A stretch of 64,000 nucleotides of DNA from Carettochelys insculpta (taxonomy: Eukaryota > Chordata > Testudines > Carettochelyidae), in contig NC_134152.1 in assembly GCF_033958435.1 (NCBI RefSeq), positions 12,572,001 to 12,636,000 on the forward strand. Reading direction: 5' to 3'. This document shows, in pieces, positions 42,091-54,003 of the stretch. The notes under the pieces are model-generated. The model saw only the letters and a list, made by a program, of their open reading frames with translations, was not told the DNA's origin and ran no database searches. Positions within the stretch are counted from its first letter, which is position 1. Each line of letters begins with the position of its first letter. The position numbers and the translations under genes are program-made.

Positions 42091-45000
42091 CAGGTTAGGA
42101 CAAGTGATGCTTTTTGCTATTGTGGGTGTTTGAAAAGGAGATAAGATAGTGGGTAAAGATGGAGTGTATCTGATTTCAACTTTATTGTCCTTGTCACCAG
42201 TATTAGTGATTAAGAGACTTACCATATGACCATAACAGTGAAGTGCAGACAGTTTAGTAAGAAGATGACTGTTCAGATTTTCAGTGTGGAAATGATTATT
42301 ATTTTAAACTTGTAAAGCAGGCAGATTTGTATAGGAGTCACCCTAATCCAAAACAATGTAAGCGTAGTGTTTCTTCTCATGGCAGTGCCAGACTTCCCAG
42401 AAGTGGAATACAGAAACTTTTTCCACTGTGTGACCAGAATTTGGTAAATTCAGCAGATAGGCCAAGAAAAGTGAATTTGCCTGTCCCATTAGAATAGGTC
42501 CTTTAGGTTAGGGTTTAACTGCATTTGTTTGGCAGTGTTGTTATTTTCACTTTGACTTTCATATTTGCTAGGTGAAGACTTCAGGTCAAGATATTTTTAA
42601 ATGACTCATGAATTTTGGATGCTGAACTTTAGACACTGTACTGGGCTCTAGTTGTCAGCAATCAGTCCTGGGAGATGTTTCCCCACCTCAAACTTCCTTA
42701 GATTACTTGTAATGCAAAACCAAAAGGCCAACATGATAATCTTGCATCATACAAAACAGCCTAGGCTCATAATGCTTTTCCTCACAAGGCAAACAGTAAA
42801 TAGTCCTGGTGAAGGTACTGGGTTCCCAACCCAAGGAACGCCAGAGAGGCCCTGCCTGAGCATCTATGTTCACATAAAAAGGCAAAATAGAGAGGGTCTC
42901 ATCTCTCTAGCAGGTCAAAGCAGTAGTACCCTTCATCAGCTGTCTGGGTAAGCCACTCCTCTGTCTGTAAGATCAGTGTGCTCTGTTCCCATCCAGCTGT
43001 GTTCAAACTATATCAAATCAAGCTCATTTATTTTCACTGCTCAGAAAAATAAATCCATAACTATGAAAGAACAGCTGAGTAATGGGTACAAATTCTGAAG
43101 TAAGGAAAAATGACAGTACCATGCTTGACACAATATTAATTACAAAACTGAGACTACCAAACCCTAACAGGATGTTAAAATGTCAGCTATTCTTCATTCC
43201 ATTGTAATCTAATGCTAGGGGATGCTTTATGGATACCTTTATCAACAATTTGTGGAAGTTTGTGCATCAATCTTTTGTTTGTTAGTTTGTTTCTAACACT
43301 TTATAAAGAGCATTTGGCCAAAAACTTTGATGTGATTGTCTGTGCCCAAGGGAAGGAGCTGAAAATAGGTCAGGCGTCACAAGTGTCACAGGCAAAATTG
43401 CAAAGGCCATTGAAGAAGATCAATCACAATTGTAGTCTCTGGATAATTACTATATAATCATGGCCTAAAAGCATTAACCAGAGGCATTAGGGAGCCTGAT
43501 TTGCTTTTCACAGCCACATCATGGGACAAGCTTCTTAAAAGCTAAATAAAACCACAATACTTTGTTTAGGGAATGTAAGAGCCAATGAGGAATTAGCATT
43601 TCTCTACTGAAAGCTGTTTTGGAAGAGCATTGTATTTATTGACTTCTGTTTCACATTATTTTTGCTCTTATTAAACAAAGAATCTGATGCAAAGCCTGCA
43701 TTCTCCCACATGCTAGGCTAAAGTATGTAACCTTTAGTTGCTTCCACTTATGAGAATAGTCTTATCAATGTCATTGGAATCACTGGTGTAAGTAAGGACC
43801 TCCTGTTTTCATTTGATTTAGTCCCTTCTGTCCCCTATGTGCTTTGGAGTAAGCTTGTTCCATGGTTAAGTGGCACACACATCTCCTTCTTTCATTTCCT
43901 CCTTCTTCTTCGTTTTGGCTTTACATCCTTCAGCTGAGGTTTTGAAACTGAAATCTCAAGTAGATGTCAAGATGATATGTAAAGCTCCCATGGCATTTTT
44001 CAAACGACGCACGAGCTTAGAACTCCACCTTTTCTTACAGGGTAGTTGCCCCACTGACTCCTTATTGTTTTATAAAGGTTTTTGGGATACCTGGCCTATG
44101 AAAAAGCATGTGAGAGTATATTTTCATTCACCCAGTTACTTAACTGTGTTCATACTGTAGTGTTTGCATATTTTTCAAGGACTTGTGTCAGTGTGGCTGC
44201 CTTCTATGGGCCCTGTCATATGATGTGTTGAGCACCAACAAACATGGACATGGGAGCAGTAAACAGTAAAATTGAACAGTATCCCTAAGGGCTCTATAAA
44301 GTCTCAAGTGGTACCATATCTCTGTTGGCAAAGCGGATAGCCCTTGGGTATTTAGCTCTTAAGCAGCACCTGGAGTTCATCACTACTCTGCTTGAACAGC
44401 ACCTTCACCTTTAATTTTCATCTGGACAGGTGTTGCAGACAAGTAGAAAAGGGTTTCATTTATGATTGCCTGCGAAAAATGCAGTCAGTGAGAGCTAAGC
44501 ACCTGGCAGACTTGGGTTCTAGGCCCTATAATCCAAATGTCATGAATCTAGCTCTGCATGAAGAGACTGTCATGGCAGAAACCCATCTTTCCCTCTTTTT
44601 GTCCCTTCACCCCCCCCCCCCCGACTTTGATTGCTGTAACACTTGCTTTAAAAAAATCAATAATCCATTAGATAACAGAATAGCAGCATTGCAGCAAAAG
44701 TCAACTTAGCATCCAGAGAGGAAAGCTTTTCTAAAAATGGAGTAAAAGCTCCTTTTGGCCTTAAAATAGCAATTGAGCAAATTAGTGTCTGTTTCTACAG
44801 CTCTGCAGAATATAGTTGCTGCTGTGAGATCATTTGGTTACATTCCACATCACAAAATCTACATGGAAAAGCATCAAGAGTCTCAGATAAATGAATTAGA
44901 AGAAAATATTTCTAATTACTGCTGAAACCCCAGGGGGTGCATTAAGGTAATAGAAGAGTGGATTTCATCAAAGTCTAAGTGCAGAAGATGTGATCTCAAC

Positions 45001-46188
45001 AGAAAAGAGTTTCTTTTGTTTTTGTGTGTTCCGTAATGCTGGAGACCAGTTAAGTGAATAAGGGCAGCAATGTTTGGGCCATAATAATCTGCAATACGTT
45101 TTTTTGCAATGTGTGTGTGAAAGCCCCTTGCTTTATTCTTATGTTTCCCTAATCAGCATCTATTACCATAATGAGTATGAATATATTTAAGAGTACAATT
45201 ATGATTAGTAATGATATCAAAAAAATCTTTATTGAATATTGTGAAGAAATGCAGGGTGTCTATGAAGGAGATAATTTTAAAGGTTGATGTCTTGTCTATT
45301 GTAATTTTTAAATACTAAAAAGGGATTGGTTTGTGTTTATATGCTAAAGAACTAATTTTATTTGATTATAAATGGGCATAGTCTTGTTCATTTCAATGGC
45401 ATTTCACTCATCTAAACTAAACAAATAATTTAACTTAAGTTTCTGGAAATTTGCATTCATACTTCAAACCCAAAAACAGTCAGAGTAAAATTCATCTTTC
45501 TGCAGTGGGCTTATACCACACATGGGCACCAGTGAAATTACTCTGTAGTTTACACCATGTGAGTGCTTATATAGAACTTAAATAGCGCTTGAGTTTTGCA
45601 TGAATCGTTTGCACAGCTGTGCGTTTCACTCTAGAAGCAAAAAGACAGGCTCCACAACAGTAATTATCTAATTTATATATGTAGTCTCTACAGCCCCAGA
45701 AATGTTCCAACTCATTCACTTTTAAAAGACACACTGTGAATTACCATGAATTTATCAGACTTTTTTTTAAAATATCATATTAACCTGTGAGATTAAGTAG
45801 TTTTCTCCTCAATGTATGAGAACCAGTTCTTCTCGCACAAGTATGTATGCATTTTCTGGTAAGTTTCAAGTTATGTTGGGATTTGATTTAAACTTTTTTT
45901 AAAATTCTCCTTTACGCACAAAATGAGTGCTAACCATCCATCAATATTCGTTCACGTGTATTGCATGTAAAGGAAGTTCAATAATAAGGGGCCCTTCAAA
46001 CATTACCCTACAGAATTACCGCTCACACTGGGTTCTGTGAAGGTTCTCCCAGGGGGTGCAGGCCCTCCCGATCAGCTCCTCCTGCTCTTTGTATGTGCCT
46101 CCTGCATATTTGGAAACACCTGTCCAGTGGTGCATGGGAGACAGTGTTCAACAGCGCATCAAGGGTCTGGGGCTAAAGCAAACTCCAT
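42091..46188. other. 4.1-kb AT-rich anonymous region
   Basis: The longest stretch without a recognised transposable element. Short frames (42652-42951, 43212-43457, 43870-44160, 44392-44709) have no domain resemblance and no splice-site pattern linking them. A C-run lies at about 44611-44625. This is the most host-like DNA in the window, but I see no gene. Confidence 0.55.
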
Positions 46189-46588
46189 GGCTGAGTCTAC
46201 ACTTGCCCCCAGCTTCAAAGGGGGAAGGTTAATCAGGGAGATGGGAGATTACTAATGAATATGCAGAACATCGTTAGGCTAATTCTCCCCTGTGGCAACT
46301 TGGAAGTGTCAAACTTCCATGTGCCAGCATGTGTGTAGTCACGGGCACTTCAAACTGCCTTTTCTCCTCAAAATTTTGGGGAGTAAAGGCATGTGGCAGA
46401 AGCACGGGCACTTCAAAGTGCCTGTGGCTACACGCATGCCAGCACTTCAAAGTCTGACGCTTCGAACTTGCTGTGGGGGAAAATTAGCCGAATGTGTATG
46501 TTGTATTCACCACAGCCCTTCATTAGGAATCTCCCATCGCCCTGATTAACATGCCTTCTTTGAAGTTGGGGCCGAGTGTACACAAGCC
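46189..46588. mobile_element. Decayed foldback MITE
   Basis: Ends GGCTGAGTCTACACTTGCCC and, on -, GGCTTGTGTACACTCGGCCC. Internal inverted repeats include CATGTGCCAGCATGTGTG/CACGCATGCCAGCACTT and CACGGGCACTTCAAA. Flanks CAT and CTA do not form a clean duplication. Confidence 0.65.
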
Positions 46589-47234
46589 CTAGATGTGCTG
46601 ATTCCATCTGGTTCCTAGAAGTCGCTGTCAGGTCCCTGAAACCCCTAGACACTCAGGCAGCATGGGAGGCTCTGTGTAGTGTCCCCACCCACGTCCTGAC
46701 AACCAGAAGTCCCCTCCCATTCCCCAAAACCCTCATCCCTGACCCCATCCCAGAGCCCTCACTTCACGCCCTTCATTCCTGGCCTCACCCTGGAGCTCAC
46801 ACCCCCAGCTGGACCCCTCATCCCTCTCATCCCTCCCAGTCTGGTGAAAGTGAGTGAAGGGGGGGAAGTGAGCACCACTCAACAGAGGGAGGGGGAAATG
46901 GAGCAAGGGGATAGAGCAAGCAGTTTGTGAAGCCTCGGAGGAGGGGCAGAGCAGAGGTCCCAGAAAATTTAGAATCAAAATAGTTGTCACTGGATTGCTA
47001 ATATATTGTGGGGAAAGTCAGACTCTTAGAAGGTGTATTATAGCAAAGCAATCGGGATTTCACTCTGTCAGCATTTTGTGCGATTGTACACCAAGTCTCT
47101 GTGTGCATTTATTGCCATCTAACTGTTCATGTTTGAGGAAACAAACAGGAAATTGTTACTGAAAGATTTAACATTTGAAAAATCAAAGGAGTAAAAGAAG
47201 GAGTGCAGCACGGGGAAGGATAACTAGGAGACTG
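46589..47234. other. Anonymous spacer
   Basis: C-rich CCCTCATCCCTGACCCC-type stretch at 46700-46830, then AG-rich and AT-rich sequence. It may contain a decayed repeat; not identified. Confidence 0.4.
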
Positions 47235-47485
47235 CAAAACAAAAACCAGTCAAGTAGCACTTTAAAGACTAGCAAAATGGTTTATTAGGTGAGCTTTCGT
47301 GGGACAGACCCACTTCTTCAGACCATAGCCAGACCAGAACAGACTCAATATTTAAATTTAAATATTGAGTCTGTTCTGGTCTGGCTATGGTCTGAAGAAT
47401 ATTGACCATTTTGCTAGTCTTTAAAGTGCTACTTGACAGCTTTTGTTTTGATAGTGTATAGACTAGCACGGCTTCCTCTCTGTTA
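47235..47485. repeat. Large imperfect palindrome of a common interspersed repeat
   Basis: Left arm: CAAGTAGCACTTTAAAGACT, CAAAATGGTTTATTAGGTGA, GGGACAGACCCACTTCTTCA, CAGACTCAATATTTAAA. The right arm repeats these in reverse from 47358 (TTTAAATATTGAGTCTG) to TCTTTAAAGTGCTACTTGAC at 47436. The right arm lacks about 35 nt, from the GTGGGTCTGTCCCAC block to the AATAAA block. The motif is the same family as the repeat at 14395-14562. Confidence 0.8.
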
Positions 47486-47898
47486 GTAGGAGACTGCAGT
47501 GGCACTGAAGAGGTCTGTCTTTTCTATGGCTACGTCTACACTAACACACTACACAGAAGTAGCCTGTTTCGAAGTAAGAACATCGAAATAGGCTACTTCG
47601 ACGCGTATAGTCTACACATCCTCCAGAGCTGGTGCCGTCAACATTTAGCGTCGAAGTAGCGATGGGGAACATCGAAAGGAGCCACCCTGGAAGGAAACGC
47701 AGAGCATCCTCATACACAAGGGCTCCCCGTCGAAATAAGGGGCCAGGAAGCCCGCGGACCAGGTCACAGGCTGGACTAGCCCTTCTGGGTCAACAGCAAG
47801 CTGCTCCTTTAAAGGGCACCTCCGAGACACACCCGGCCTGCACAGCACGAGGTCTGCAGAGTACTCTCCACACTCTCGCAGACCAACTCACAGCAGCT

Positions 47899-49260
47899 AT
47901 GGACCCCCCAGGAGCAGCAGCAGCAGCAGGAAGAGGAAGCCCTCCAGGTAGTCATCCAGAGGGCAAGCGCCCTGCTAGGTGCTGCCTGGGAGGCTGCCTA
48001 GTAGTTCCTGCCAGAGGAGCCCTCCCTGGGGCAGATGGGGACGTCCCTGACCACCGGGCTCCCCTCTTTCTCCCCCCGCCAGCTGATCCACCGCCTGTGG
48101 AGCCACCCCACCAGCTCTGAGTGGTGGGAGCAGCTGGTCATGGGGGAGTGGGAGAACAATCAGTGGCTGCAGAACTTCCGCATGTGCCAGCAGACATTCC
48201 TGGAGCTCTGCCAGTGGCTCAGCCCTGCACTGAGGCACCAGGACACCCGGATGCGGCACGCCCTCCCTGTCAAGAGGAGGGTCGCAATAGCTGTCTGGAA
48301 GCTGGTCACTCCAAACAGCTACCGCTCTGTGGGACACCAGTTTGGAGTGGAAAAGGCCACGGTCGGGGCTGTCATCACAGCGGTAAGGAGGGCGGGGCAT
48401 GCACCCACATGGGGGGTGGGGGAGTTGGGGGTGGGGCAGGGGAGGGAGGGGCCAGGTGTGGGGCTAGGGAGGAAGGGGTGCTGGGGAAGGAGGGGCTGGG
48501 TGGGGCTGTACTTGGGGAGGTGCCCGGGAGGGCCCTGGGGCACCCTGCACACCCTCATGAGCACCTGCGTTCCCTCCCCACAGGTGGTCCGTGCGCTGAA
48601 TGCCATGCTGCTCCAGAGGGTCATCCGACTCGGGAACTTGGACACAGCCGTCACTGGATTCGCCGCCATGGGGTTCCCGAACTGCTTCAGGCCCTGGACG
48701 GGACCCACATCCTCATCCGCACCCCGGACCACAGCGGAGGAAGATACTTCAACCGTAGGGGCTACCACCCCGTGGTCCTGCAGGCCATGTGGACATGTAC
48801 ATGGGCTGGCCCAGCTGCACACGATGCCCGTGTTTTTAGGCACTCGGGCCTGTGCCGCTGGCTGGGGGCAGGGACCTACATCCCCCAGAGGGAGATCCCT
48901 CTTGGGGGCACCACCATGCCCCTCTGCCTTGTGGTGGATGCGGCCTACCCCCTCCAGCCCTGGCTCATGCGCCCATACACCAGCCACCTCAATGCCAGCC
49001 AGGAGCGGTTCAATGCCCACCTGAACCACACCGACCAGGTGATGGAAAGGACCTTTGGCTGCCTGAAGAGCCGCTGGTGGTGCCTCCTTGCCCTCCTGGA
49101 TGTCGGCCTCCAGAACATCCTGCAGGTTGTGTGCACAGGCTGCACACTCCACAACATTGTCAAGAGCAAGGCGGAGGCCTTCATCCAGGGGGTGGGTGGT
49201 CGACGCCGGCAGAGTCTTCACCCAGCCCGCCGCTGCACCCAGCCACCAGGCTCACCATGA
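47899..49260 (+). pseudogene. HARBI1-like: Harbinger transposase, copy 2, frameshifted
   Basis: Start ATGGACCCCCCAGG at 47899. N-terminal block LIHRLWSHPTSSEWWEQLVM, NFRMCQQTFLELCQWLSPAL and QFGVEKATVGAVI lie in the frame opening at 48035. The intron is 48383-48583 (GTAAGG...CCACAG; 201 nt, open and in frame). Exon 2 starts VVRALNAMLLQRVIRLGN. A frameshift near 48695 moves into ALDGTHILIRTPDHSGG (first Asp). A short deletion follows VVLQAM, then PAAHDARVFRHSG (second Asp) and QVMERTFGCLKSRWW (Glu). The catalytic residues remain but the N-terminal C-tract frame and the exon 2 frameshift prevent a full protein. Confidence 0.85.
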
Positions 49261-49583
49261 GGGGGTGAGGGTCTGCGAGGCTCTGCAGGCCCATTTCAAT
49301 CAGGGAGACCCCTGAGCACCTCCCTGACCTTCCCCAGAGGACCCCCACCACCACCACCTGCACTGCCCACACACTGCCCCCAACACCCGCATGCCGCCCC
49401 GCCACCCCCAACAAGCACACGTCTCCAGTTCTTTGGAAAATGAAACTGTGATTTTTGGAAAACTGTTAACTGTCTTATGTTCACAACAAAAACTACAACC
49501 AATATACAAAGGAGGACAACTATATACAAAGGGGACAACAATATGCAAATGGGGGCCTGGCAGATGGCTCGGCCATTGGCCCA

Positions 49584-51318
49584 TCAGTCTGGGGTGGGGG
49601 TAGAGGGGCGCAACCCCTGACGGGTACGGCTCGCAACCTCCCCCGTCTGCGGTCCCCAACGCAGCTGGCTGGGGGCTGGGAGAACCGGCAAGTACAGCTG
49701 GGATGCCTTCACCGGCCAGCCTTCAGCCCCAGTAGGCTCCAGTCTTGGGGGGCTTGCAGGCTGCATGGCAGGTGGGACGGCAGGCAGTGAGGCAGGTGGG
49801 ACGGCAGGCAGTGCAGCGGGGGGGGGGCATCGGGTGGAGCAGTGGGGAAGGCAGCCCCAGGGGGCAGCGGAGGGCAGGAGCCGGGCAACAGCCTCCCAGA
49901 TGAACCTGGCTATTTCCTGGAACACCCCCATGAAATCCTCCCACACCACCCAGTGCCAGGTGGACTCCTCCCAGTCAAAGTGGAGTCTCTCCTCAGCCAC
50001 CTCCATCTGCTGCCAGAGAGCTGCCAGGAGCTGGGGGTCCATGGGGGCCATCCCCAGGGTCCAGCAGTGGTGGGACCATGCCACTGGTCTTGGGGATGTC
50101 TCCAGGCACTGGCAGTGGCTGTCGGGGACGACAGAGGGTGCCTGGCTGCCTGGGATGTCGGATGATGCAGCTGCAGAGGGGGAGGGGATGGCTGTTAGTA
50201 CTGTGCCCTAGCCGGTGGCCCGTTCCCCCCACCCTCCTTGGGTGCTGAGTCTCCATCTCCATTGGTGGGTGTGATGTCCCTGCTGGGTGTCCCCATTGCA
50301 TGGTCCCCCCGCCCCCTGGGTTAGGGCACAGTGCTGTCCATGGGTGCAGGTGCTGACAGGCACTGATGGCCATGCCGCCATCCTGGGACCGTGCTGTGGC
50401 TGGGTGGTTGTGGGTCAGGGTCCGCTGGGGGTGTGTGAGGCTCCTGGTCATGTCTGGTGCCCCTGCCACGTGGCCTGGGGGTGCGTGCCCTGTGGGTTAT
50501 GTACCTGACCGTCCATTGCTGTGGTGGGGGGAACCCCGGTGGGCGGATGCCCAGCTGGTGCTCTGGGAGGGGAGGTCTATGAGAAGCCCCACCCCCTCGC
50601 TGCTGGATTCCCCCTCCTGCCGTCCTGAGCGGGGGGCTCCTCAGGTGGGCTTCGGGGTGCAGGGCTGGTCTCCAGGCCAGACTCCAGCTCCGAGGCCTGC
50701 TGGGGCTCATTGACTGTGGTGTCAAGAGTGGCCTGGGGGAGGAGGTGTCCCAGGAGCCCAGGATGGCCCTGAGCTCCCTGTAATAGGGGCAAGAGGTGGG
50801 GGCAGTCTCCAACCGGCTGGCCAAGTCCTGGGCCCAGGCGTACCCCTGCTACAACTCCTTCACCTTGCTCCGGACGTGATCCTGAGCGCGGGCAGGGTGA
50901 CCCCAGGCAGCCAGGCCCTCGGCCAGTCAGGCAAAAGCTTCTGCATTCTGCCGCTTGCTCCCCATCACGTGGAGCACCTCCTCCTCACCACAGAACCCCA
51001 GCAAATCTCAAAGCTCATCCTCACACCAGGAGGGGCCCTGCCTCTTTTTGGCCCCCGCCTTTTTTTGGCTTGGCTGCTGGGTGTGCCTGAGTCCCCTCGG
51101 GGGGGGGCCTGGGGACACTCCGGGGGCTGGCTCAATGCCATAGCTGGTGGCAGTGCAGATCGGGGCCTCTGGAGAGCATGCAGGGCTAGCACATGTGTGT
51201 GCTGCTGCCTGCACGCTTTCAGTTTCCTGCCACAGGAAATCCAGGTCTGTGGTGCTTTAAGGGTTGCTGCATGCAGGGACCATAGAGCCCTGCAGGGGCT
51301 GGACAGAACATCTCTCAA
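49584..51318 (-). pseudogene. Myb/SANT-like protein, Harbinger copy 2, broken
   Basis: On -, the N-terminal region begins near 51300. The trihelix block is split over frames (QGPSWCEDEL at about 51020, then the part around 50900-50760 with ETAPTSCPYYRELRAILGSW). The second exon (from about 50171) follows a normal CTCTGCAG acceptor and reads MDPQLLAALWQQMEVAEERL and WVVWEDFMGVFQEIARF before a Pro-rich repeat. Homologous to copy 1 in order and spacing. Several frameshifts. Confidence 0.75.
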
Positions 51319-51578
51319 CCCCTCAGCTGATGGCCACCGTGGAGGACCCCGCTATTTTGAAGTAGAGGGATGTGGATCATCTACACACGCCCTACTTCTT
51401 TGGATGGCAATAGCAATTTGAACATCTCTCTGCCTAATGTCAATTTCAATGTCGAAATAGCGCCCAGCGCGTGCCACCGTCCTGGGACTGTGCAGTGGCT
51501 GGGTGTAGACACAATGGGTGCTATTTCAACATTGTGCCAGCTACTTAGAAGTAGCCGGCTAGTGTAGACGCACCCTAT

Positions 51579-51641
51579 GTGAAACTTAGTACTTTCAACT
51601 ACAGCTGGTTGGAACCTTTTGATGGAGATATTTTGAGAGAC
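51579..51641. other. Spacer between two Harbinger copies
   Basis: 63 bp of AT-rich sequence between the TSD of copy 2 and that of copy 3. No feature. Confidence 0.7.
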
Positions 51642-52009
51642 ATAAGCCGCATCTACACATGCCAGGTACTTCGAAGTAGCCGTACCAACTTCAAAATAGC
51701 GCCCGCCATGTCTACACGTGGCGGGCGCTATTTCAAAGTTGACATCGACATAATGCGGCGAGATGTTGAAGTTGCTATCCTCATGAGTGGATGGGAATAG
51801 TGCCCTACTTCGACGTTCAACGTCAAAGTAGGGCACGTGTAGCCGATGCACGTCCCGCAACATCGAAATAGCGGGGTCCGCCATGGCAGTCATCAGCTGA
51901 GGGGTTGAGAGATGCTCTCTCCAGCCCCTGAGCTCGATGGTCACCGCGTGCAGTGGCCCCTTAAAGGTCCCCGCCCCCTGCCTTCCTGTGCAGGAAGCTG
52001 AGAGAGCGT

Positions 52010-53629
52010 GCAGGCAGCAGCACAGCCATGTGGCCAGCCTGCACGTCTCACAGCAGCCGCAGCCCAACAGCCTGAACCCGTGGCAGCCAGCCAGCCCCTC
52101 AAGTGCCCCTAGGGCACCCCCCTCAAGAGAAGCCAGGGCTCCCAGGCTGGCAGCCAGCTGGAGAAGAGGCAGCGGGGCCCCTCCTGGACAGATGCTGAGC
52201 TCTGGGACCTGCTGGGGCTCTGGAGCGAGGAGAAGGTGCTCCAGATAATGGGGAGCAAGAGGCGGAACGCAGATGCGTTCACTCAGCTGGCCGAGGGCCT
52301 AGCCACCCTCCCCGCACTCCTGTCCACGTCAGGAGTAAGGTTAAGGAGCTGCAGCAGGGTTACGCCCGGACCCGGGATACGGCCAGCCGATCTGGGGCTG
52401 CCCCTGTCACTTGCCCCTTTTACAGGGAGCTCAGGGCTATCCTGGGCCCCCAGCACACCTCTTCCCCTCCAGCCACTCTTGACACCTCGGCCGATGAGCC
52501 CCAGCAGGCCCCGGAGGCGAAGTCCGCCCCAGAGGCAAGCCCCGCACACCAGGGGCCCCCCCCAGGAGCCCACCCCTGGGACACCGGAGGAGGAGGAGGA
52601 GTGGGGATCCTCCTCCAGCGATGGGGGGCTCCAGATCACCATCCTGTCCCGGAGCTCCAGCAGCGCGTCCGCCCACCGGGTGTCCCCCGACCATGGGATT
52701 GGACTGTCAGGTATGTACGCCCCCAGTGCACACCCCCGGGGTTGAGGGGCGGGGACAACAGACATGACCAGGGCCTTCCACATGCCCAGATGACCATGGC
52801 CCCAAGGACAGCAGTGGCATGTCCCTCAGAAGAGCGCATCAGCCCCTGCCCCCCCCAGCACGACAGTGCCATGCCCCATCCCTGGGGATGGGGGGAGCGG
52901 AACCTAGGGTCTCCCGGGGGGAGGGGGTGGGACACCCATCAGCAGCAGCAGCATCTCCCGGGGACAGGGATGGGGAACCTGCAGCACAGGGGTGGGGGGA
53001 CAAGGGCCACGGCTCGGGGCCCACACTAACGGCTGTCTCCACTCTTCTTCCCCCCCGTGTTCCACAGCTGCACCATCGGAAGGACCGGAGAGCACCGGCG
53101 AGGTGTCAGTGGTCCAGTAGAGCCCACCAGGGCCATCACTCCAGGCCAGCTCCTCAGCAGAGCACCGACCAGCCCCAGGGCGGAGACGACAGCGGACCCA
53201 GCACCATCCAAGGACGGTGACGGACCCCCAGCTGCTGGCAATCCTCTGGCGGCAGCTGAAGGTCTCAGAGCAGCGCCTGCGGGTGGAGGAGCGGTGGCTC
53301 CATCTGCAGGAGCGGGTGCTGGCCTGGCACCAGGAGGCATGGGGGGGCCTTTATGCGCACATTTGAGCGCATCGCGGACTACCTGGCCCCCCCATGCTGT
53401 GCTGGCCGCCGCTCTGCCCGCCCTGCCTGCTCCACCCGCTGCTCCACCCGCTGCTCCACCCACCATCCCACCGCCGTCCACCACTGAGGGGTCATCCGCC
53501 GAGGGGGACCTGGGGCCTGCTGACACCCGCCGGCCATATCTGCCGGTCCGCCCAGCCCCCAGTCAGCCCCGGCCAGGGCTGAGGCCAAGGCGCGGGTTAC
53601 GGCTGCCCACCCCCAGCGCTGGACATTAG
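52010..53629 (+). pseudogene. Myb/SANT-like protein, Harbinger copy 3, broken
   Basis: Trihelix block EKRQRGPSWTDAELWDLLGL (about 52160-52220) and VLQIMGSKRRNADAFTQLAE (52236), then a small deletion/frameshift in the LA-rich helix near 52305. Exon 1 ends CTGTCAG/GTATGT at about 52711; the acceptor is TTCCACAG with exon 2 from 53068. Exon 2 reads APSEGPESTGEVSVVQ then a stop, DPQLLAILWRQLKVSEQRLR, and a Pro/Ala tail to 53629 after a frameshift. An upstream stop near 52105 also interrupts the N-terminus. Confidence 0.78.
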
Positions 53630-54003
53630 GGGGTGTGGGGCCCAGGACGTGGCCCTTCCCCCCACTTTGTACATATCCCCTTTTACCTGTGTTTTGTATA
53701 TAGTTTGTATTAGACCCCTGTTATGTTATGATACCTGCCCCCCTATGTAAATAGTTCTCCCCTTCCTTGTCTTCCTCTTTTTTTTTTGCTTATCATCATT
53801 ATAATATATATAATATTTATGTTTGTTGTAAATAATATAATAATAAGAAGAATTCAACATTTGGTGGTTTCACGAACAATAGGTCTATTTTTATTTGCAA
53901 GAAAAGTGGGTGGGGTGTGCTCTAGGGTGCTCTGTGGTGTGGGCGTAGGGGCAGGGAGTGCTGGGGAGGATGGTGGGGGTTGCAGTGGGGGGCCTGCCAG
54001 CAT

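Larger units (their letters stand above)
47528..51575 (+). mobile_element. PIF/Harbinger copy 2
   Basis: 4,048 bp with ends GGCTACGTCTACACTAACAC and, on -, GGGTGCGTCTACACTAGCCG. The 3-bp duplication is TAT (47525-47527 and 51576-51578). Same organisation as copy 1: transposase on + (47899-49260), Myb-like gene on - (51318-49584). The terminal sequence after GTCTACAC is TA rather than GTG, a different subtype from copies 1 and 3. Confidence 0.9.

Noticed and set aside
43870..44709. Host exons in the AT-rich region (frames at 43870-44160 and 44392-44709)
   Set aside because: No domain similarity, no consistent splice sites and ordinary stop-codon spacing for the composition.
46640..46870. Retroviral or host promoter in the C-rich block
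   Set aside because: Only compositional bias; no TATA, LTR ends or duplications found.
48319..49221. 300-codon open frame on - in Harbinger copy 2
   Set aside because: Antisense of the transposase; GC-rich shadow with no recognised domain.
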